This document shows, piece after piece, positions 44,929 through 54,092 of a DNA stretch of 64,000 nucleotides. The stretch lies in contig CALOAF010000005.1 in the NCBI GenBank assembly GCA_942491385.1, positions 434,001 through 498,000 of the forward strand, in the 5' to 3' direction. The notes below the pieces were generated by a model that saw nothing but the letters and a program-made list of their open reading frames with translations, searched no databases and was not told the DNA's origin. This DNA is from UBA6170 sp942491385. GTDB lineage: Bacteria > Chloroflexota > Anaerolineae > Anaerolineales > Anaerolineaceae. Within the stretch, counting starts at the first letter, position 1. Each line of letters opens with the position of its first letter. The translations under genes and the position numbers were made by a program.

Positions 44929-45615
44929 ATGTCAAACAATCTGGATCTTTTACAAGAAAAAGCCACCATTGTTTATGATCGTCTCTTAACTCGATTCGGG
45001 CTGCCTGAATGGCGTGAACCTATGCCGGCTGTGGATGAATTGGTTTGCACCATCCTTTCACAGAATACCAATGATAAAAATCGTGATGTCGCATATTCTG
45101 CCCTGATAGCACAGTATCCTACCTGGGAAGCTGTGCGTGATGCCGACCCGCAAGATGTGATCGACCTGATTCGTCCGGCTGGGCTCGCCAACCAGAAGGG
45201 CCCTAGAATGCAACAGGTGCTGCGCCAGATCACGAAGGAGCGCGGTGAGATCGATCTGGATTTTTTGAAAGAATATTCAGCCGAAGATGCCCTGGCCTGG
45301 CTAATCCGCTTCAAGGGGGTCGGTCCCAAGACAGCATCCATCGTTCTACAATTTGCCCTGGGTATCCCGGCTTTCCCAGTGGACACCCATGTTTATCGGG
45401 TGAGTGGCAGATTGGGCTTGCGTCCCGAAAAAATGACCGCCGATCAGGCACACCCCCATTTAGCCTACTTATTTCCGCCTGAAACCTATGGACCAGGCCA
45501 CCTGAATATTATCCGCTTGGGCCGTGAGATCTGCCTGGCACGCACACCAAAATGCGATCAATGCCCCCTGACGGATGAGTGTGATTATTACAATACAGTC
45601 GTTGAACCAGCCTGA
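44929..45615 (+). CDS. nth: Endonuclease III-like DNA glycosylase
   Basis: A 228-residue HhH-GPD base-excision glycosylase. The helix-hairpin-helix FKGVGPKTASIVL carries the catalytic Lys. The aspartate is in PAFPVDTHVYRV. The 4Fe-4S loop CLARTPKCDQCPLTDEC has the exact C-x6-C-x2-C-x5-C spacing. It removes oxidised pyrimidines and nicks the strand. ATG 44929 is preferred, with GAGAGGAG upstream; a TTG-started frame at 44905 adds eight residues. It ends 8 bases from the convergent Nudix gene. Confidence 0.9.
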   Translation: MSNNLDLLQEKATIVYDRLLTRFGLPEWREPMPAVDELVCTILSQNTNDKNRDVAYSALIAQYPTWEAVRDADPQDVIDLIRPAGLANQKGPRMQQVLRQITKERGEIDLDFLKEYSAEDALAWLIRFKGVGPKTASIVLQFALGIPAFPVDTHVYRVSGRLGLRPEKMTADQAHPHLAYLFPPETYGPGHLNIIRLGREICLARTPKCDQCPLTDECDYYNTVVEPA

Positions 45616-45622
45616 AAAAAAC

Positions 45623-46249
45623 CTAGATTTCTCCCAGGTCAACCCCTTCCAACTGCTGTAGCCATTCTGCCTGTTCCCCTATTAATGCAGGAATGTCATT
45701 CATATCCACCCAATAGCACTGAAAAACATTTTGTTGGTCCGATTCGATCTTCCAGTATTCAGGTGTTTCTTCTTCGACTTTCAGCACATAAAAATGTCGG
45801 CGGATCTCACGCGTCAAGGCATCACTGGGTAGCCACCCTTCAAATTCTGATAAAGGCAGTGGGGGGTCCTGATTTAAATCATACTCTGTATATTTTACGT
45901 GTGTAAATCCCACTTTTCGTTCCAGCGTCTGCATCAATAACCCGCGCTTGCATAATGGTCCATTGCGCTTGGCTGCCTGGGCTGGCCAGGAATGACAACG
46001 CAACGTTTGCGTCAGAAATGCCTCATTTTGATCAGTAAAATGCAAAGTTTCACCAACTTTGCGGATAAGCTTTATATTGGTTAATCCGGTTTCTTCTTTG
46101 ACTTCTCTAAACAAAGCCATCTCTAAGCCTTCATGTTCTTCAACAGTTCCAGCAGGGATCTGGATGCCAGCGCTGGGATGTGAGAAGACCAGCAATTGCA
46201 GCATTTTATTCTTTTTTCGGATAACAAACGCTGTTACTTTTTCGATCAT
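45623..46249 (-). CDS. Nudix hydrolase
   Basis: A 208-residue Nudix protein. The Nudix box is EEHEGLEMALFREVKEETGL, with the preceding Gly in IPAGTV. An insertion and a longer C-terminal part (about 100-205) set it apart from the shorter Nudix protein at 22.7 kb. The substrate is not predictable. Its ATG at 46249 shares one base with the dppA stop (TGATG), so the genes are coupled. Confidence 0.85.
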   Translation of the reverse strand: MIEKVTAFVIRKKNKMLQLLVFSHPSAGIQIPAGTVEEHEGLEMALFREVKEETGLTNIKLIRKVGETLHFTDQNEAFLTQTLRCHSWPAQAAKRNGPLCKRGLLMQTLERKVGFTHVKYTEYDLNQDPPLPLSEFEGWLPSDALTREIRRHFYVLKVEEETPEYWKIESDQQNVFQCYWVDMNDIPALIGEQAEWLQQLEGVDLGEI

Positions 46250-47073
46250 CACTTACCTGCTAATGCAACCACTGTTTTGAATGTCTGGAAAGCGGTAGGC
46301 ATATCCTCTGAAACAAAAACAATATCCTTGGCGGAAATCCGCTGCACACCCGGGACGATCTGCGCTTTGTCTGCCAGTTCAGTCGATTTGAGCTCAATTT
46401 TTCCGTGTACCGGTTGTTTAACTTTGAACACCGCAGATGCACTTCCGTTCTGAAAAGCCTGGATAGCCAATCGGGCACCTTCCTGAATTAATTTCTGTGC
46501 CTGTTTTGGATGCAAACAATTTGCGGCATAGCGGCCGATGGCTTGCTTGACCACAACTGTCTGAATTCCGGGGATAAGATCCCTGGCTTCTTTATTCACA
46601 GCCTGGTCACCAGTAATCATTAATACCGGCACATTGAAATGACCTGCTAACGCCGCATTCAAACCAGTTTCACCAACCTGAACCTCGTTCAACCATACGT
46701 TGCCCACCACAATATTCGACCAGGTGTGGTCAAGGACTGCCGCCTGAGTCCCCACACGGGCATGAAACCCGATGAAAAAGACAGCATCCACTCCCTGATC
46801 AATCCCCTCAATCATCGAAAACGGTCGCGGTGTGCCATAATTATAGGTCGCTCTGGGGTCAAGTAAATCGATCATGATGTTATCACTGTTCCAATGACCA
46901 TCCGAAACCATAACCTCATCGATGCCTGCTTCAAAAGCGCCACTGATCGCTGCATTCACGTCTTCGGTCATAATCCTGCGGAAGCGTTGCCACTCAGAAG
47001 TACCTGGTTTTACCTGATCCCAGTTTACAACTCCGCTAATTCCTTCCATATCTGCAGCAATCAATAATTTCAT
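46249..47073 (-). CDS. dppA: M55-family D-aminopeptidase (DppA-like)
   Basis: A 274-residue zinc D-aminopeptidase. The N-terminal LLIAADMEGISGVVNWDQV, with Asp and Glu metal ligands, is diagnostic of M55. It is followed by VSDGHWNSDN (His ligand), the FFIGFHARVGTQAAVLDHTWS segment, and GDQAVNKEA. Family members cleave D-Ala-D-Ala-type peptides during starvation or use peptidoglycan-derived dipeptides. No dpp transport genes adjoin. AGGAGTAAG precedes the ATG. It is co-translated with the Nudix gene. Confidence 0.92.
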   Translation of the reverse strand: MKLLIAADMEGISGVVNWDQVKPGTSEWQRFRRIMTEDVNAAISGAFEAGIDEVMVSDGHWNSDNIMIDLLDPRATYNYGTPRPFSMIEGIDQGVDAVFFIGFHARVGTQAAVLDHTWSNIVVGNVWLNEVQVGETGLNAALAGHFNVPVLMITGDQAVNKEARDLIPGIQTVVVKQAIGRYAANCLHPKQAQKLIQEGARLAIQAFQNGSASAVFKVKQPVHGKIELKSTELADKAQIVPGVQRISAKDIVFVSEDMPTAFQTFKTVVALAGK

Positions 47074-47273
47074 CTTACTCCTAATTAAACATCTTTGATC
47101 GAATTATTATTCTTTATTAAGTATACTACGCTGGACGTTACCGTTGAAATTTTTGGATAAGTTTTACATTTAAACTCCGGATTTTTTCATTTCTCTGACC
47201 ACACTAGCTCATTCTTTTCATTGTCCACCGAAATAAACTATATAATATTTTTGTTAATATCGGCGTTGGCATC

Positions 47274-47301
47274 TTGTTTTTTCCTTTTAAAGTGTTACAA
47301 T
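47274..47301 (+). promoter_or_regulatory. Promoter of the FmdB gene
   Basis: TTGTTT (47274-47279) and TACAAT (47296-47301), 16 bases apart. Transcription would begin near 47308. Confidence 0.55.
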
Positions 47302-47338
47302 TTCAAATTGGAAAGTTTATTTACTAGTAGAGGTTAAT

Positions 47339-47671
47339 ATGCCAGTATATACCTATCGGTGTGACAACTGTGGTGTACAATTTGATCGAAAACAATCTTT
47401 CACAGATCCATTGCTAAAAGTATGTCCGGACTGTGGAAAAAAAACCTTGCACAAGGTTTATACACCTGTGGGTATCGTATTCAAGGGCTCAGGGTTTTAT
47501 GCCACCGACCATCGTTCTCCCTCCGGTCAAAACAAGTCCAAGACTTCTCATGAAGAAAAATCTTCCTCCAGCAGTGGCAGTGAATCATCCAACAGTGATT
47601 CGAGTACAAAAACCAGCACTGAAAGCAGCGATGTGAAAAGCACCACAAACGCCAATTCTGAAAATAAATAA
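47339..47671 (+). CDS. FmdB-family zinc-ribbon protein
   Basis: A 110-residue regulator-like protein. The FmdB/CxxC zinc ribbon (about 1-40) has MPVYTYRCDNCG and VCPDCGKKTLHK, followed by the conserved GIVFKGSGFYATD. The C-terminal half (about 60-110) is a Ser/Lys/Asn-rich disordered tail. Homologues are often called putative regulatory proteins, with no firm function. TAGAGG precedes the ATG. It is a single gene ending in a terminator. Confidence 0.9.
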   Translation: MPVYTYRCDNCGVQFDRKQSFTDPLLKVCPDCGKKTLHKVYTPVGIVFKGSGFYATDHRSPSGQNKSKTSHEEKSSSSSGSESSNSDSSTKTSTESSDVKSTTNANSENK

Positions 47672-47700
47672 ACAGAGGCGATCTGATAAAGGCTTGATTG

Positions 47701-47723
47701 AACCCGGTTTCGCCGGGTTTTCT
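47701..47723 (+). terminator. Intrinsic terminator after fmdB
   Basis: AACCCGG (47701-47707) pairs with CCGGGTT (47713-47719), loop TTTCG, then TTTCTT. Confidence 0.85.
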
Positions 47724-47901
47724 TATTAATGAAAATCTGGTATGATCCTACCCAGGTGGATCCCACCTCAGAAATTTAAAATCAAAGCTCGAAACAATTA
47801 AATCGGGAGTAATTGTCGGTAAATGATAGTGTTTGATAGAGAATTATGGACATTTTGATAGTCATTGCATGGGAAAGCCCCTTATCCTGAACGAGGTTTA
47901 T

Positions 47902-48042
47902 ATGAGCAAGAAAACTGAAACAAAAAAACAATACCGGCTTACAGCAGAAGATCGTGAAAGACGAAGACGCCAGATCATGTTTGGAATCTTTGCCGCAGTA
48001 TTGATCATTTCCTGGATTGCTTCCATGATCGCTGTGCTGTAA
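47902..48042 (+). CDS. Small single-pass membrane protein (46 aa)
   Basis: A 46-residue protein: a highly basic N-terminal half (TAEDRERRRRQ) and one C-terminal membrane helix (FGIFAAVLIISWIASMIAVL). ATG 47902 (GAGGTT upstream) gives this compact form; an open frame from 47833 adds 23 unlikely residues. It lies 20 bases before the DUF4173-like gene and probably forms an operon with it. Confidence 0.6.
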   Translation: MSKKTETKKQYRLTAEDRERRRRQIMFGIFAAVLIISWIASMIAVL

Positions 48043-48062
48043 GCTCCTCGCAAAGGAGTTTC

Positions 48063-49673
48063 ATGATCAAAAATACTTCCCGATTTTTAATAGCAGGCTT
48101 ATTCATTGCCTGGTTGGTTGATTTCCTTTTCTATAAAAAACCATTTGGTGTTGCGTTTAGCCTGTGGGTGCTCGCAGCTGTGGTTGTTTTATTCACCATC
48201 AGCTACCTGGAAAGAGTGAAACCTCACTGGCTTTCCTTTTTATTAGCGGGCATCACAATCGTCCTTTCCAGCGCTAGCTTTTTGCGTATGGAGCCTTTTA
48301 CGCGGGTCATTTCAGCGTTAGCCAGCCTGGCGTTATTAATTCTGTTGACGATCACCTTCCGGAATGGCCATTGGCCATATTTCCGTTTAGTGGATTATGT
48401 TCTCCAGGGACTAAAATGGTTCGTGACGATTATTGGCAGATCCTGGCCAATCATTTTCCAGGGTCAGAAGAAAAATCATCCGGATGATTCAGAAAATCCC
48501 GAAACCCCTGCTCAAAAAAAGAAGACGATTTGGCCAATTCTACGTGGGTTATTATTATCCATCCCCATCATTCTGATTCTGGCGGCACTTTTAGCCAGTG
48601 CTGATCCCATATTTGAAAAAAATCTAACCAATTTTTTGGATATCTTCCAAATTGAAAACATTGTGGAGTATCTCTTCCGCCTGTTTTACATTTTCCTTTT
48701 CGCATACCTTTTTATTGGGGTACTTCTGCAGGCTATTTATCCGAAAGACCAGAACCCAAGACCACAACCCAATCAACCCTCTTTTTCAAAATTTCTTGGT
48801 TCGATAGAAGCAAAAATCGTTTTCATCAGCATCAATCTTTTGTTCGCAGCTTTCTTAGTGATTCAATTCCGCTACTTTTTTGGTGGTCAGGCAAATATCA
48901 GCGAGTCCGGTTTTACCTATTCAGAATACGCACGCCGCGGATTTGGGGAAATCATCACCGTAGCAGTTTTGAGTTTGCTCATTTATTACGCATTCCATAG
49001 CATTACTCGCCTGGAGTCGGTCAAACAAAAAAGGTGGTTCACCGGTTTGAGCATGCTGGTTTTCTTGCAGGTATTGGTGATGCTGGTCTCCAGTTATCAA
49101 CGCCTGGTATTATATGAACAAGCGTACGGATTCTCCCGCCTGCGCACCTATTCGCACCTCTTTCTGCCCTGGTTAGCTTTTTTGATTATCGTTGTGATCA
49201 TTTTGGAGATCCTTCAACGTCAGGGACATTTAGCCTTTACCCTCATCGCTGTAGCAGCTGGATTTGTTGCTACCTGCATGATCTACAATATTGATGGGTT
49301 TATTGCCAATCATAATATTCAAAGAGCGGCGATCTCTGACCAGGAAGGCTATGCGTTGGACTTCTACTATTTGTCTGAACTTAGTTCAGACGCAGTGCCG
49401 ATTTTGCTGGATCATTATCTGGCGGATGATCCTGCAACGAAGGACTTGTTGGGTGCCAATCTATCCTGCCGCTGGCAAATCATCCAGGATCAGGAACCTC
49501 TGCCGTGGCAGTCATTTAATATTTCCCAATCGAAATCCACGAATCTTTTGAAACAATTCCAGCAAGAATGGCGTAACTATCCAGTTACGCAAGAAGAAAA
49601 TGGCTTTCAGTATACGGTTGAGGTCAATGAGGAACCTTACTATTGTTACAACGTAGATTTTTTTATGGACTGA
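48063..49673 (+). CDS. DUF4173-like integral membrane protein
   Basis: A 536-residue protein with about a dozen hydrophobic helices through residue 425 and a soluble C-terminal domain (about 430-536). The segment TYSEYARRGFGEIITVA (about 280-300) is the hallmark of DUF4153/DUF4173 proteins. No biochemical role is established for the family. AAAGGAG is 5 bases before the ATG. A charged linker rich in Lys, Pro and Asn occurs near residues 137-155. Confidence 0.8.
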   Translation: MIKNTSRFLIAGLFIAWLVDFLFYKKPFGVAFSLWVLAAVVVLFTISYLERVKPHWLSFLLAGITIVLSSASFLRMEPFTRVISALASLALLILLTITFRNGHWPYFRLVDYVLQGLKWFVTIIGRSWPIIFQGQKKNHPDDSENPETPAQKKKTIWPILRGLLLSIPIILILAALLASADPIFEKNLTNFLDIFQIENIVEYLFRLFYIFLFAYLFIGVLLQAIYPKDQNPRPQPNQPSFSKFLGSIEAKIVFISINLLFAAFLVIQFRYFFGGQANISESGFTYSEYARRGFGEIITVAVLSLLIYYAFHSITRLESVKQKRWFTGLSMLVFLQVLVMLVSSYQRLVLYEQAYGFSRLRTYSHLFLPWLAFLIIVVIILEILQRQGHLAFTLIAVAAGFVATCMIYNIDGFIANHNIQRAAISDQEGYALDFYYLSELSSDAVPILLDHYLADDPATKDLLGANLSCRWQIIQDQEPLPWQSFNISQSKSTNLLKQFQQEWRNYPVTQEENGFQYTVEVNEEPYYCYNVDFFMD

Positions 49674-49755
49674 ATCGCCATTTTAAATAATTGATGCTTG
49701 ATTAGCTCCATTGATGTGATACCTTTTAGAACTCATTTCACCTGCCTTTACATGG

Positions 49756-49761
49756 TAAAAT
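49756..49761 (+). promoter_or_regulatory. -10 element 7 nt before the flippase-like gene
   Basis: TAAAAT, then CGATCTA, then ATG at 49769. No ribosome site is present, so a leaderless mRNA is implied. Confidence 0.6.
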
Positions 49762-49768
49762 CGATCTA

Positions 49769-50794
49769 ATGAAACGTTGGCAACTTTGGCTGGGAATTCT
49801 CATCAGTGCAGTATTACTTTTTCTTGCACTGCGTGGTTTAAAACTCGCTGAAGTTTGGGAATCACTAAAAAGTGCCCGCTACATCTGGTTATTACCCGGA
49901 ATTGCCGTCTATTTTATCGGGGTTTGGGTACGTTCCTGGCGCTGGCACTATATGCTGCGTCCATTGAAAAAGATACCTACCCGTAGCATGTTTCCTATCG
50001 TTACCATCGGCTACATGGGTAATAATATCTACCCGGCGCGGGCTGGCGAGGTGCTGCGCGCTGTGATCTTGAAACAACGTGAGGATGTGCCTGTCTCAGC
50101 TTCATTGGCTACCGTAATTGTTGAGCGTGTCTTTGATGGCGTTGTGATGTTGGCTTTCGTATTCCTCAACCTGGGTGAACTGACCAAACTAACCTCTGAT
50201 TCAGGGGTCGTTGGGAATATTCAACAGGTTGCCTTCTGGGGAGCAATTGTTTTCATCACTGCCTTGTTGGTTTTTCTTTTGGCTGCCATGTTTCCGCAAC
50301 ACACCCAGAAGATTGCAGATTGGTTCATTCATCGTTTCATGCCCACCCGCTTGCGTGAAAAAACCAGCCAGATCGCCCGCAAATTTTTGACCGGCCTGGA
50401 ATCACTGCGCTCTCCGCTGGAAGCCTTGATGATTTTTTTTACTTCGGTCATCATCTGGCTGTTAGAAACCGGTAAATACTGGTTCGTAATGCATGCTTTT
50501 GATTTTGAAGTCAGTTTCTTTGCCTTAATGTTGATGAATGGTATCGTCAACCTGGCCACCACCATCCCCTCCGCTCCGGGATATCTGGGCACCTTTGATG
50601 CACCGGGTATCGCACTCCTGAGTGCCTATGGGGTTCCCCCGGAAACAGCCACCGGTTATACGCTGGCATTACACGCTGCTTTGTGGTTCCCCATCACTGC
50701 CCTGGGTGCTTATTACTATCTTCGCCAGCCACTGCGCTGGGGTACCAAAGAAGTCAAAACCATAACGGAAAGTAATACAGGAGAACTGACATGA
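49769..50794 (+). CDS. Lysylphosphatidylglycerol synthase TM-like (YbhN/AglD) flippase-like protein
   Basis: A 341-residue membrane protein with about eight helices, of the LPG_synthase_TM (PF03706) family. It shows RSWRWHYMLRPL, the GYMGNNIYPARAGEVLRA loop, and PSAPGYLGTFDA, which are the family's conserved sites. Relatives flip or assist transfer of lipid-linked sugars or phospholipids, but most are uncharacterised. It overlaps the FAD oxidoreductase gene by 4 bases (ATGA), suggesting one lipid- or glycan-related step. The transcript probably begins at its ATG. Confidence 0.85.
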   Translation: MKRWQLWLGILISAVLLFLALRGLKLAEVWESLKSARYIWLLPGIAVYFIGVWVRSWRWHYMLRPLKKIPTRSMFPIVTIGYMGNNIYPARAGEVLRAVILKQREDVPVSASLATVIVERVFDGVVMLAFVFLNLGELTKLTSDSGVVGNIQQVAFWGAIVFITALLVFLLAAMFPQHTQKIADWFIHRFMPTRLREKTSQIARKFLTGLESLRSPLEALMIFFTSVIIWLLETGKYWFVMHAFDFEVSFFALMLMNGIVNLATTIPSAPGYLGTFDAPGIALLSAYGVPPETATGYTLALHAALWFPITALGAYYYLRQPLRWGTKEVKTITESNTGELT

Positions 50795-52077
50795 AAATCG
50801 CCATCGTTGGTGCTGGCATTGCCGGTCTGACTGCTGCCTATGATTTGATGAAAAAAGGTCACCAGGTCACCATTTTTGAAGCTGCGGACCATGTTGGTGG
50901 CCTGGCAGCCGGTTTTAAGGAGAGCCATTGGGACTGGTCAGTGGAGCGTTTTTACCACCACTGGTTTCAATCTGATGCAGCCATGTTGGGTCTGATCGAT
51001 GAATTAGGTTGGAGTGACCAACTTGTGTTTCCCCGCCCCGTTACAGTCATGTATCACCAGGGGAAATTCTATCCATTCGATTCCATTCCTTCTGCATTAT
51101 TGTATCCAGGCCTGGGTTGGGGTTTCAACAAAGTGCGCTTTGGTCTCGTCAATCTGGCAATCCGCTTTACCAATAACTGGCGAGCACTCGAAAAATTCAC
51201 AGTGGATCAATGGATGCGAAAATATGCCGGTGATAAAGCCTATGAAGCCGTTTGGGAACCAATGGTCATCGGAAAATTTGGGGAACGTTATGCCCGCCAG
51301 GTCAATATGGCCTGGATGTGGGCTCGATTAAAAGCCCGCACGCCTCGTTTAGGCACTTTCAAGGGTGGATTTCAGGCTTTTTCTGATCAGTTCGCCGCCC
51401 ATTTGAAAGGGAAAGGTGTGCAAATCCTGCTGAATACGCCGGTGCAGTCCATCCGCAAAAACGGAGAATCGGGGTTGCTGATCGCCACTGCTGCCGGAGA
51501 GCAAATCTTTGATCAAAGTCTGGTGACCAGTTCACCTTCCTTAATGGCTCGCTTGGCACCTGAGCTGCCTAAAGAATATTTGGAAGGATTGCTGAATTTG
51601 AAAAGCCTGGGTGCCGTCGTATTAACCCTATCCATTAAACAACAACTATCCAAAGAAGGCTACTATTGGTTCAATTTACCCAAAAAAGCAGGTTTTCCTT
51701 TTCTAGCCCTGGTGGAGCACACCAATTACCTCTCTCCGGATTACTTTGGGGGTGACCATATTATCTACTGTGGTGATTACCTGGAAACTGATCATGAATA
51801 CTTCCAACTCACCCAGGAAGAAATCATCGAACGCTTTACCCCCAGCCTACAACGCATCAATCCAGATTTCCGACCTGGTTGGATAAATAAAGCCTGGCTA
51901 TACCGCACACAGTATGCCCAACCGGTTCCTTTCGTCAATCATTCTCAAAATATCCCGGATATCCGTACACCTATTCCGGGTCTGTTTTTTGCCAGTATGA
52001 GTCAGGTTTATCCCTGGGATCGGGGTACTAATTTTGCAGTTGAAATCGCCCACCGGGCATCCGCAATGATGGGCTAA
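50791..52077 (+). CDS. FAD-dependent amine oxidase/protoporphyrinogen oxidase-like protein
   Basis: A 428-residue flavoprotein. The N-terminal Rossmann motif is VGAGIAGLTAAYDL, followed by FEAADHVGGLAAG, a common signature in UDP-galactopyranose mutase-like and carotenoid or protoporphyrinogen oxidase-like enzymes. The C-terminal FAD-contact region ends with SQVYPWDRGTNFAVE. Several Anaerolineae genomes have such proteins next to polyprenyl- or glycan-related genes. The substrate is not determinable. ATGA overlap with the flippase-like gene makes co-translation certain. Confidence 0.88.
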   Translation: MKIAIVGAGIAGLTAAYDLMKKGHQVTIFEAADHVGGLAAGFKESHWDWSVERFYHHWFQSDAAMLGLIDELGWSDQLVFPRPVTVMYHQGKFYPFDSIPSALLYPGLGWGFNKVRFGLVNLAIRFTNNWRALEKFTVDQWMRKYAGDKAYEAVWEPMVIGKFGERYARQVNMAWMWARLKARTPRLGTFKGGFQAFSDQFAAHLKGKGVQILLNTPVQSIRKNGESGLLIATAAGEQIFDQSLVTSSPSLMARLAPELPKEYLEGLLNLKSLGAVVLTLSIKQQLSKEGYYWFNLPKKAGFPFLALVEHTNYLSPDYFGGDHIIYCGDYLETDHEYFQLTQEEIIERFTPSLQRINPDFRPGWINKAWLYRTQYAQPVPFVNHSQNIPDIRTPIPGLFFASMSQVYPWDRGTNFAVEIAHRASAMMG

Positions 52078-52221
52078 TGGTATGGTACAAACCCGTAAGA
52101 TTAAAAACCTTAAAATTTTAAATCAAAATAAGATTCAGGATTCAACATTAAGAGTCAGTGATTCACCAAAAAGAATCATCCAGAAAATTTTTGGATTCAA
52201 CCTGTATTTAGCCTAATTATA

Positions 52222-52230
52222 TTATTCACA
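52222..52230 (+). promoter_or_regulatory. DnaA box TTATTCACA
   Basis: Matches TTWTNCACA exactly. It is the only clear box seen between 52078 and 52590. It may serve dnaA autoregulation. Confidence 0.45.
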
Positions 52231-52397
52231 ATTAATACCACCATATGTGGGGGGTAAAAAAATTCCATCAACCGTATATATGGAGAAAAATTGACTGGAC
52301 AACGTATCAAATTTCTCCTTTCTTTCCGACTTTTTCTTAACATTAAAATTCTTAAAGATTCTGAATCTTTAAAACTGGCGTCATGTATTTTGCTTGT

Positions 52398-52425
52398 TTG
52401 ACCCTCTTTTTTCTGTTAGAATAAT
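52398..52425 (+). promoter_or_regulatory. dnaA promoter
   Basis: TTGACC (52398-52403) and AATAAT (52420-52425), 16 bases apart. It gives a leader of about 155 bases. Confidence 0.55.
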
Positions 52426-52498
52426 GAGTGTAATCGGGGCAACCCAACAGCAATTTTTTCGTCAAATTTGATGAAAACAATTAAACAGGGCTTTATCT

Positions 52499-52521
52499 CC
52501 CACTGCGCAGTTAGCAGTGGG
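52499..52521 (+). promoter_or_regulatory. Hairpin in the dnaA leader
   Basis: CCCACTGC (52499-52506) pairs with GCAGTGGG (52514-52521), 7-base loop. No T-tract follows, so it is more likely a leader structure than a terminator. Confidence 0.5.
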
Positions 52522-52589
52522 CTTACTTACCTGTAACCTGTACACGGTTTACCAGATTCAAGCATCACCAAATGGAGGAGGTAGCGTTT

Positions 52590-53945
52590 ATGAACGCTCA
52601 GCAAGCATGGCAGAATCTCATCGGGCAATTACAAATGGAGATGTCCAAAGCCGCATTTGATACCTGGGTCCGCAGTGCAGAGTTGGTTAATTATGAAGGA
52701 AATATTTTCACCATTGGCGTGCAGAACGCCTATGCCCGTGATTGGCTGGAAAGTCGTCTCTCCAGCACCATCACCCGTCATCTTACCGGCTTAATGAATG
52801 AAACAATTTCTGTCAACTTCATTGTTTGGCATAAAGAAACTGTGTCACCTACCAACCCCACCGTCGCGACACCCCTTCCTCCAGTAAACAATAACCATAC
52901 CGAGAACCCCGCTCACTGCAGTTTCCTGAACAGCAGGTACTCGTTCAATAATTTTGTCGTAGGCCCCTCCAACAGACTGGCGCATGCAGCCTGCCTGGCA
53001 GTCGCTGAAAATCCCGCAAAGGCTTATAATCCACTTTTCCTATATGGGGGCGTAGGGATGGGAAAAACCCACCTTTTACATGCCATCGGGAATACCGCTC
53101 TCAATGCTGGCCTGAGTGTGTTATATGTCTCTTCAGAAGAGTTCACCAACGATCTCATCAATGCCATCCGCAGCCACAACACCCAATCCTTTCGGGACCG
53201 CTATCGCAATATTGATGTCCTTCTGATCGATGATATCCAATTCATCGCCGGAAAAGAGTCGACTCAGGAAGAATTCTTCCACACCTTCAATACCCTGCAT
53301 GGTCAGGATAAACAAATCGTGATCTCATCTGACCGGCCACCCAAAGCCATGAACACCCTGGAAGAAAGACTGCGCTCCCGTTTTGAGTGGGGATTGATTG
53401 TGGATATTCAACCTCCGGATCTGGAAACGCGCACCGCCATCTTACGCTCAAAAGCTGAACGGAGCGGTCGTCAGGTGCCGAATGACATCCTGGATTCAAT
53501 TGCACGGCAGGTGCAGTCCAATATTCGCGAACTAGAAGGTGCTTTAACACGGGTGCTGGCATATGCGGAACTGAGCAACCAACCCTTGACCATGCAACTG
53601 GTTAATGTTGCTCTGGCTGATCTCTTACCCAAGCGTGATAAGCTATTACCTGACCAGGTTTTATATGCGGTAGCCAATGCCTTTGGCATATCACCTGAAA
53701 AGATTTTAGGAAGAGAACGTACTCGCGAGGTGGCTTTCCCTCGCCAGGTAGTCATGTATTTGCTACGAGAAGAGGCTAACATTTCACTGCCACAAATTGG
53801 TGAGGCTGTGGGAGGCCGTGATCATACCACGGTCATGTATGCCTGCGACAAAATTTCTGATATGATCGAGCGAGATGATCGCCTACGCCGCCAATTAATC
53901 CAGATCCGCGAACAACTCTATAGCAGACACGCGCTGGCAGTTTAA
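52590..53945 (+). CDS. dnaA: Chromosomal replication initiator DnaA
   Basis: Initiator ATPase, 451 residues. Domain I (about 1-85) starts with QQAWQNLIGQLQ and includes AFDTWVRSAE. A short variable linker follows (about 86-115). The AAA+ domain has Walker A YGGVGMGKTHLL, Walker B LLIDDIQFI, and the initiator-specific helix. Domain IV contains the DNA-binding signature GGRDHTTVMYACDKI. ATG 52590 is chosen because GGAGGAGG lies 8 bases upstream; a start at 52572 would precede it. dnaN and recF are not adjacent; RNase J follows instead. Confidence 0.97.
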   Translation: MNAQQAWQNLIGQLQMEMSKAAFDTWVRSAELVNYEGNIFTIGVQNAYARDWLESRLSSTITRHLTGLMNETISVNFIVWHKETVSPTNPTVATPLPPVNNNHTENPAHCSFLNSRYSFNNFVVGPSNRLAHAACLAVAENPAKAYNPLFLYGGVGMGKTHLLHAIGNTALNAGLSVLYVSSEEFTNDLINAIRSHNTQSFRDRYRNIDVLLIDDIQFIAGKESTQEEFFHTFNTLHGQDKQIVISSDRPPKAMNTLEERLRSRFEWGLIVDIQPPDLETRTAILRSKAERSGRQVPNDILDSIARQVQSNIRELEGALTRVLAYAELSNQPLTMQLVNVALADLLPKRDKLLPDQVLYAVANAFGISPEKILGRERTREVAFPRQVVMYLLREEANISLPQIGEAVGGRDHTTVMYACDKISDMIERDDRLRRQLIQIREQLYSRHALAV

Positions 53946-53978
53946 CTTCAAAGGTTGTAGCTATCCTTCCACCAAATT

Positions 53979-54007
53979 TTGACAAATATGGCGTGCTGTG
54001 TTAAACT
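53979..54007 (+). promoter_or_regulatory. Promoter between dnaA and RNase J
   Basis: TTGACA (53979-53984) and TAAACT (54002-54007), 17 bases apart. Transcripts start near 54013 and meet a strong hairpin-T-run at 54093-54127. Confidence 0.65.
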
Positions 54008-54035
54008 AAGCTTAGTTAATTAAGAGTGGTAATTC

Positions 54036-54052
54036 GCCGCAAAGCGGCTTTT
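54036..54052 (+). terminator. Weak hairpin-T element after dnaA
   Basis: GCCGC/GCGGC with an AAA loop and TTTT. It could end dnaA transcripts. It is short, so low confidence. Confidence 0.4.
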
Positions 54053-54092
54053 GACGTGAGAATCTATTGGTTTTATTTGTTATGATCGATCT

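Larger units (their letters stand above)
52078..52589 (+). other. Non-coding region upstream of dnaA
   Basis: About 510 bases, AT-rich, no gene. It holds one good DnaA box (52222-52230), a promoter (52398-52425), a leader hairpin (52499-52521) and an imperfect palindrome centred on TGTACA (52533-52552). With only one clear DnaA box I do not call it the replication origin. Confidence 0.6.
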
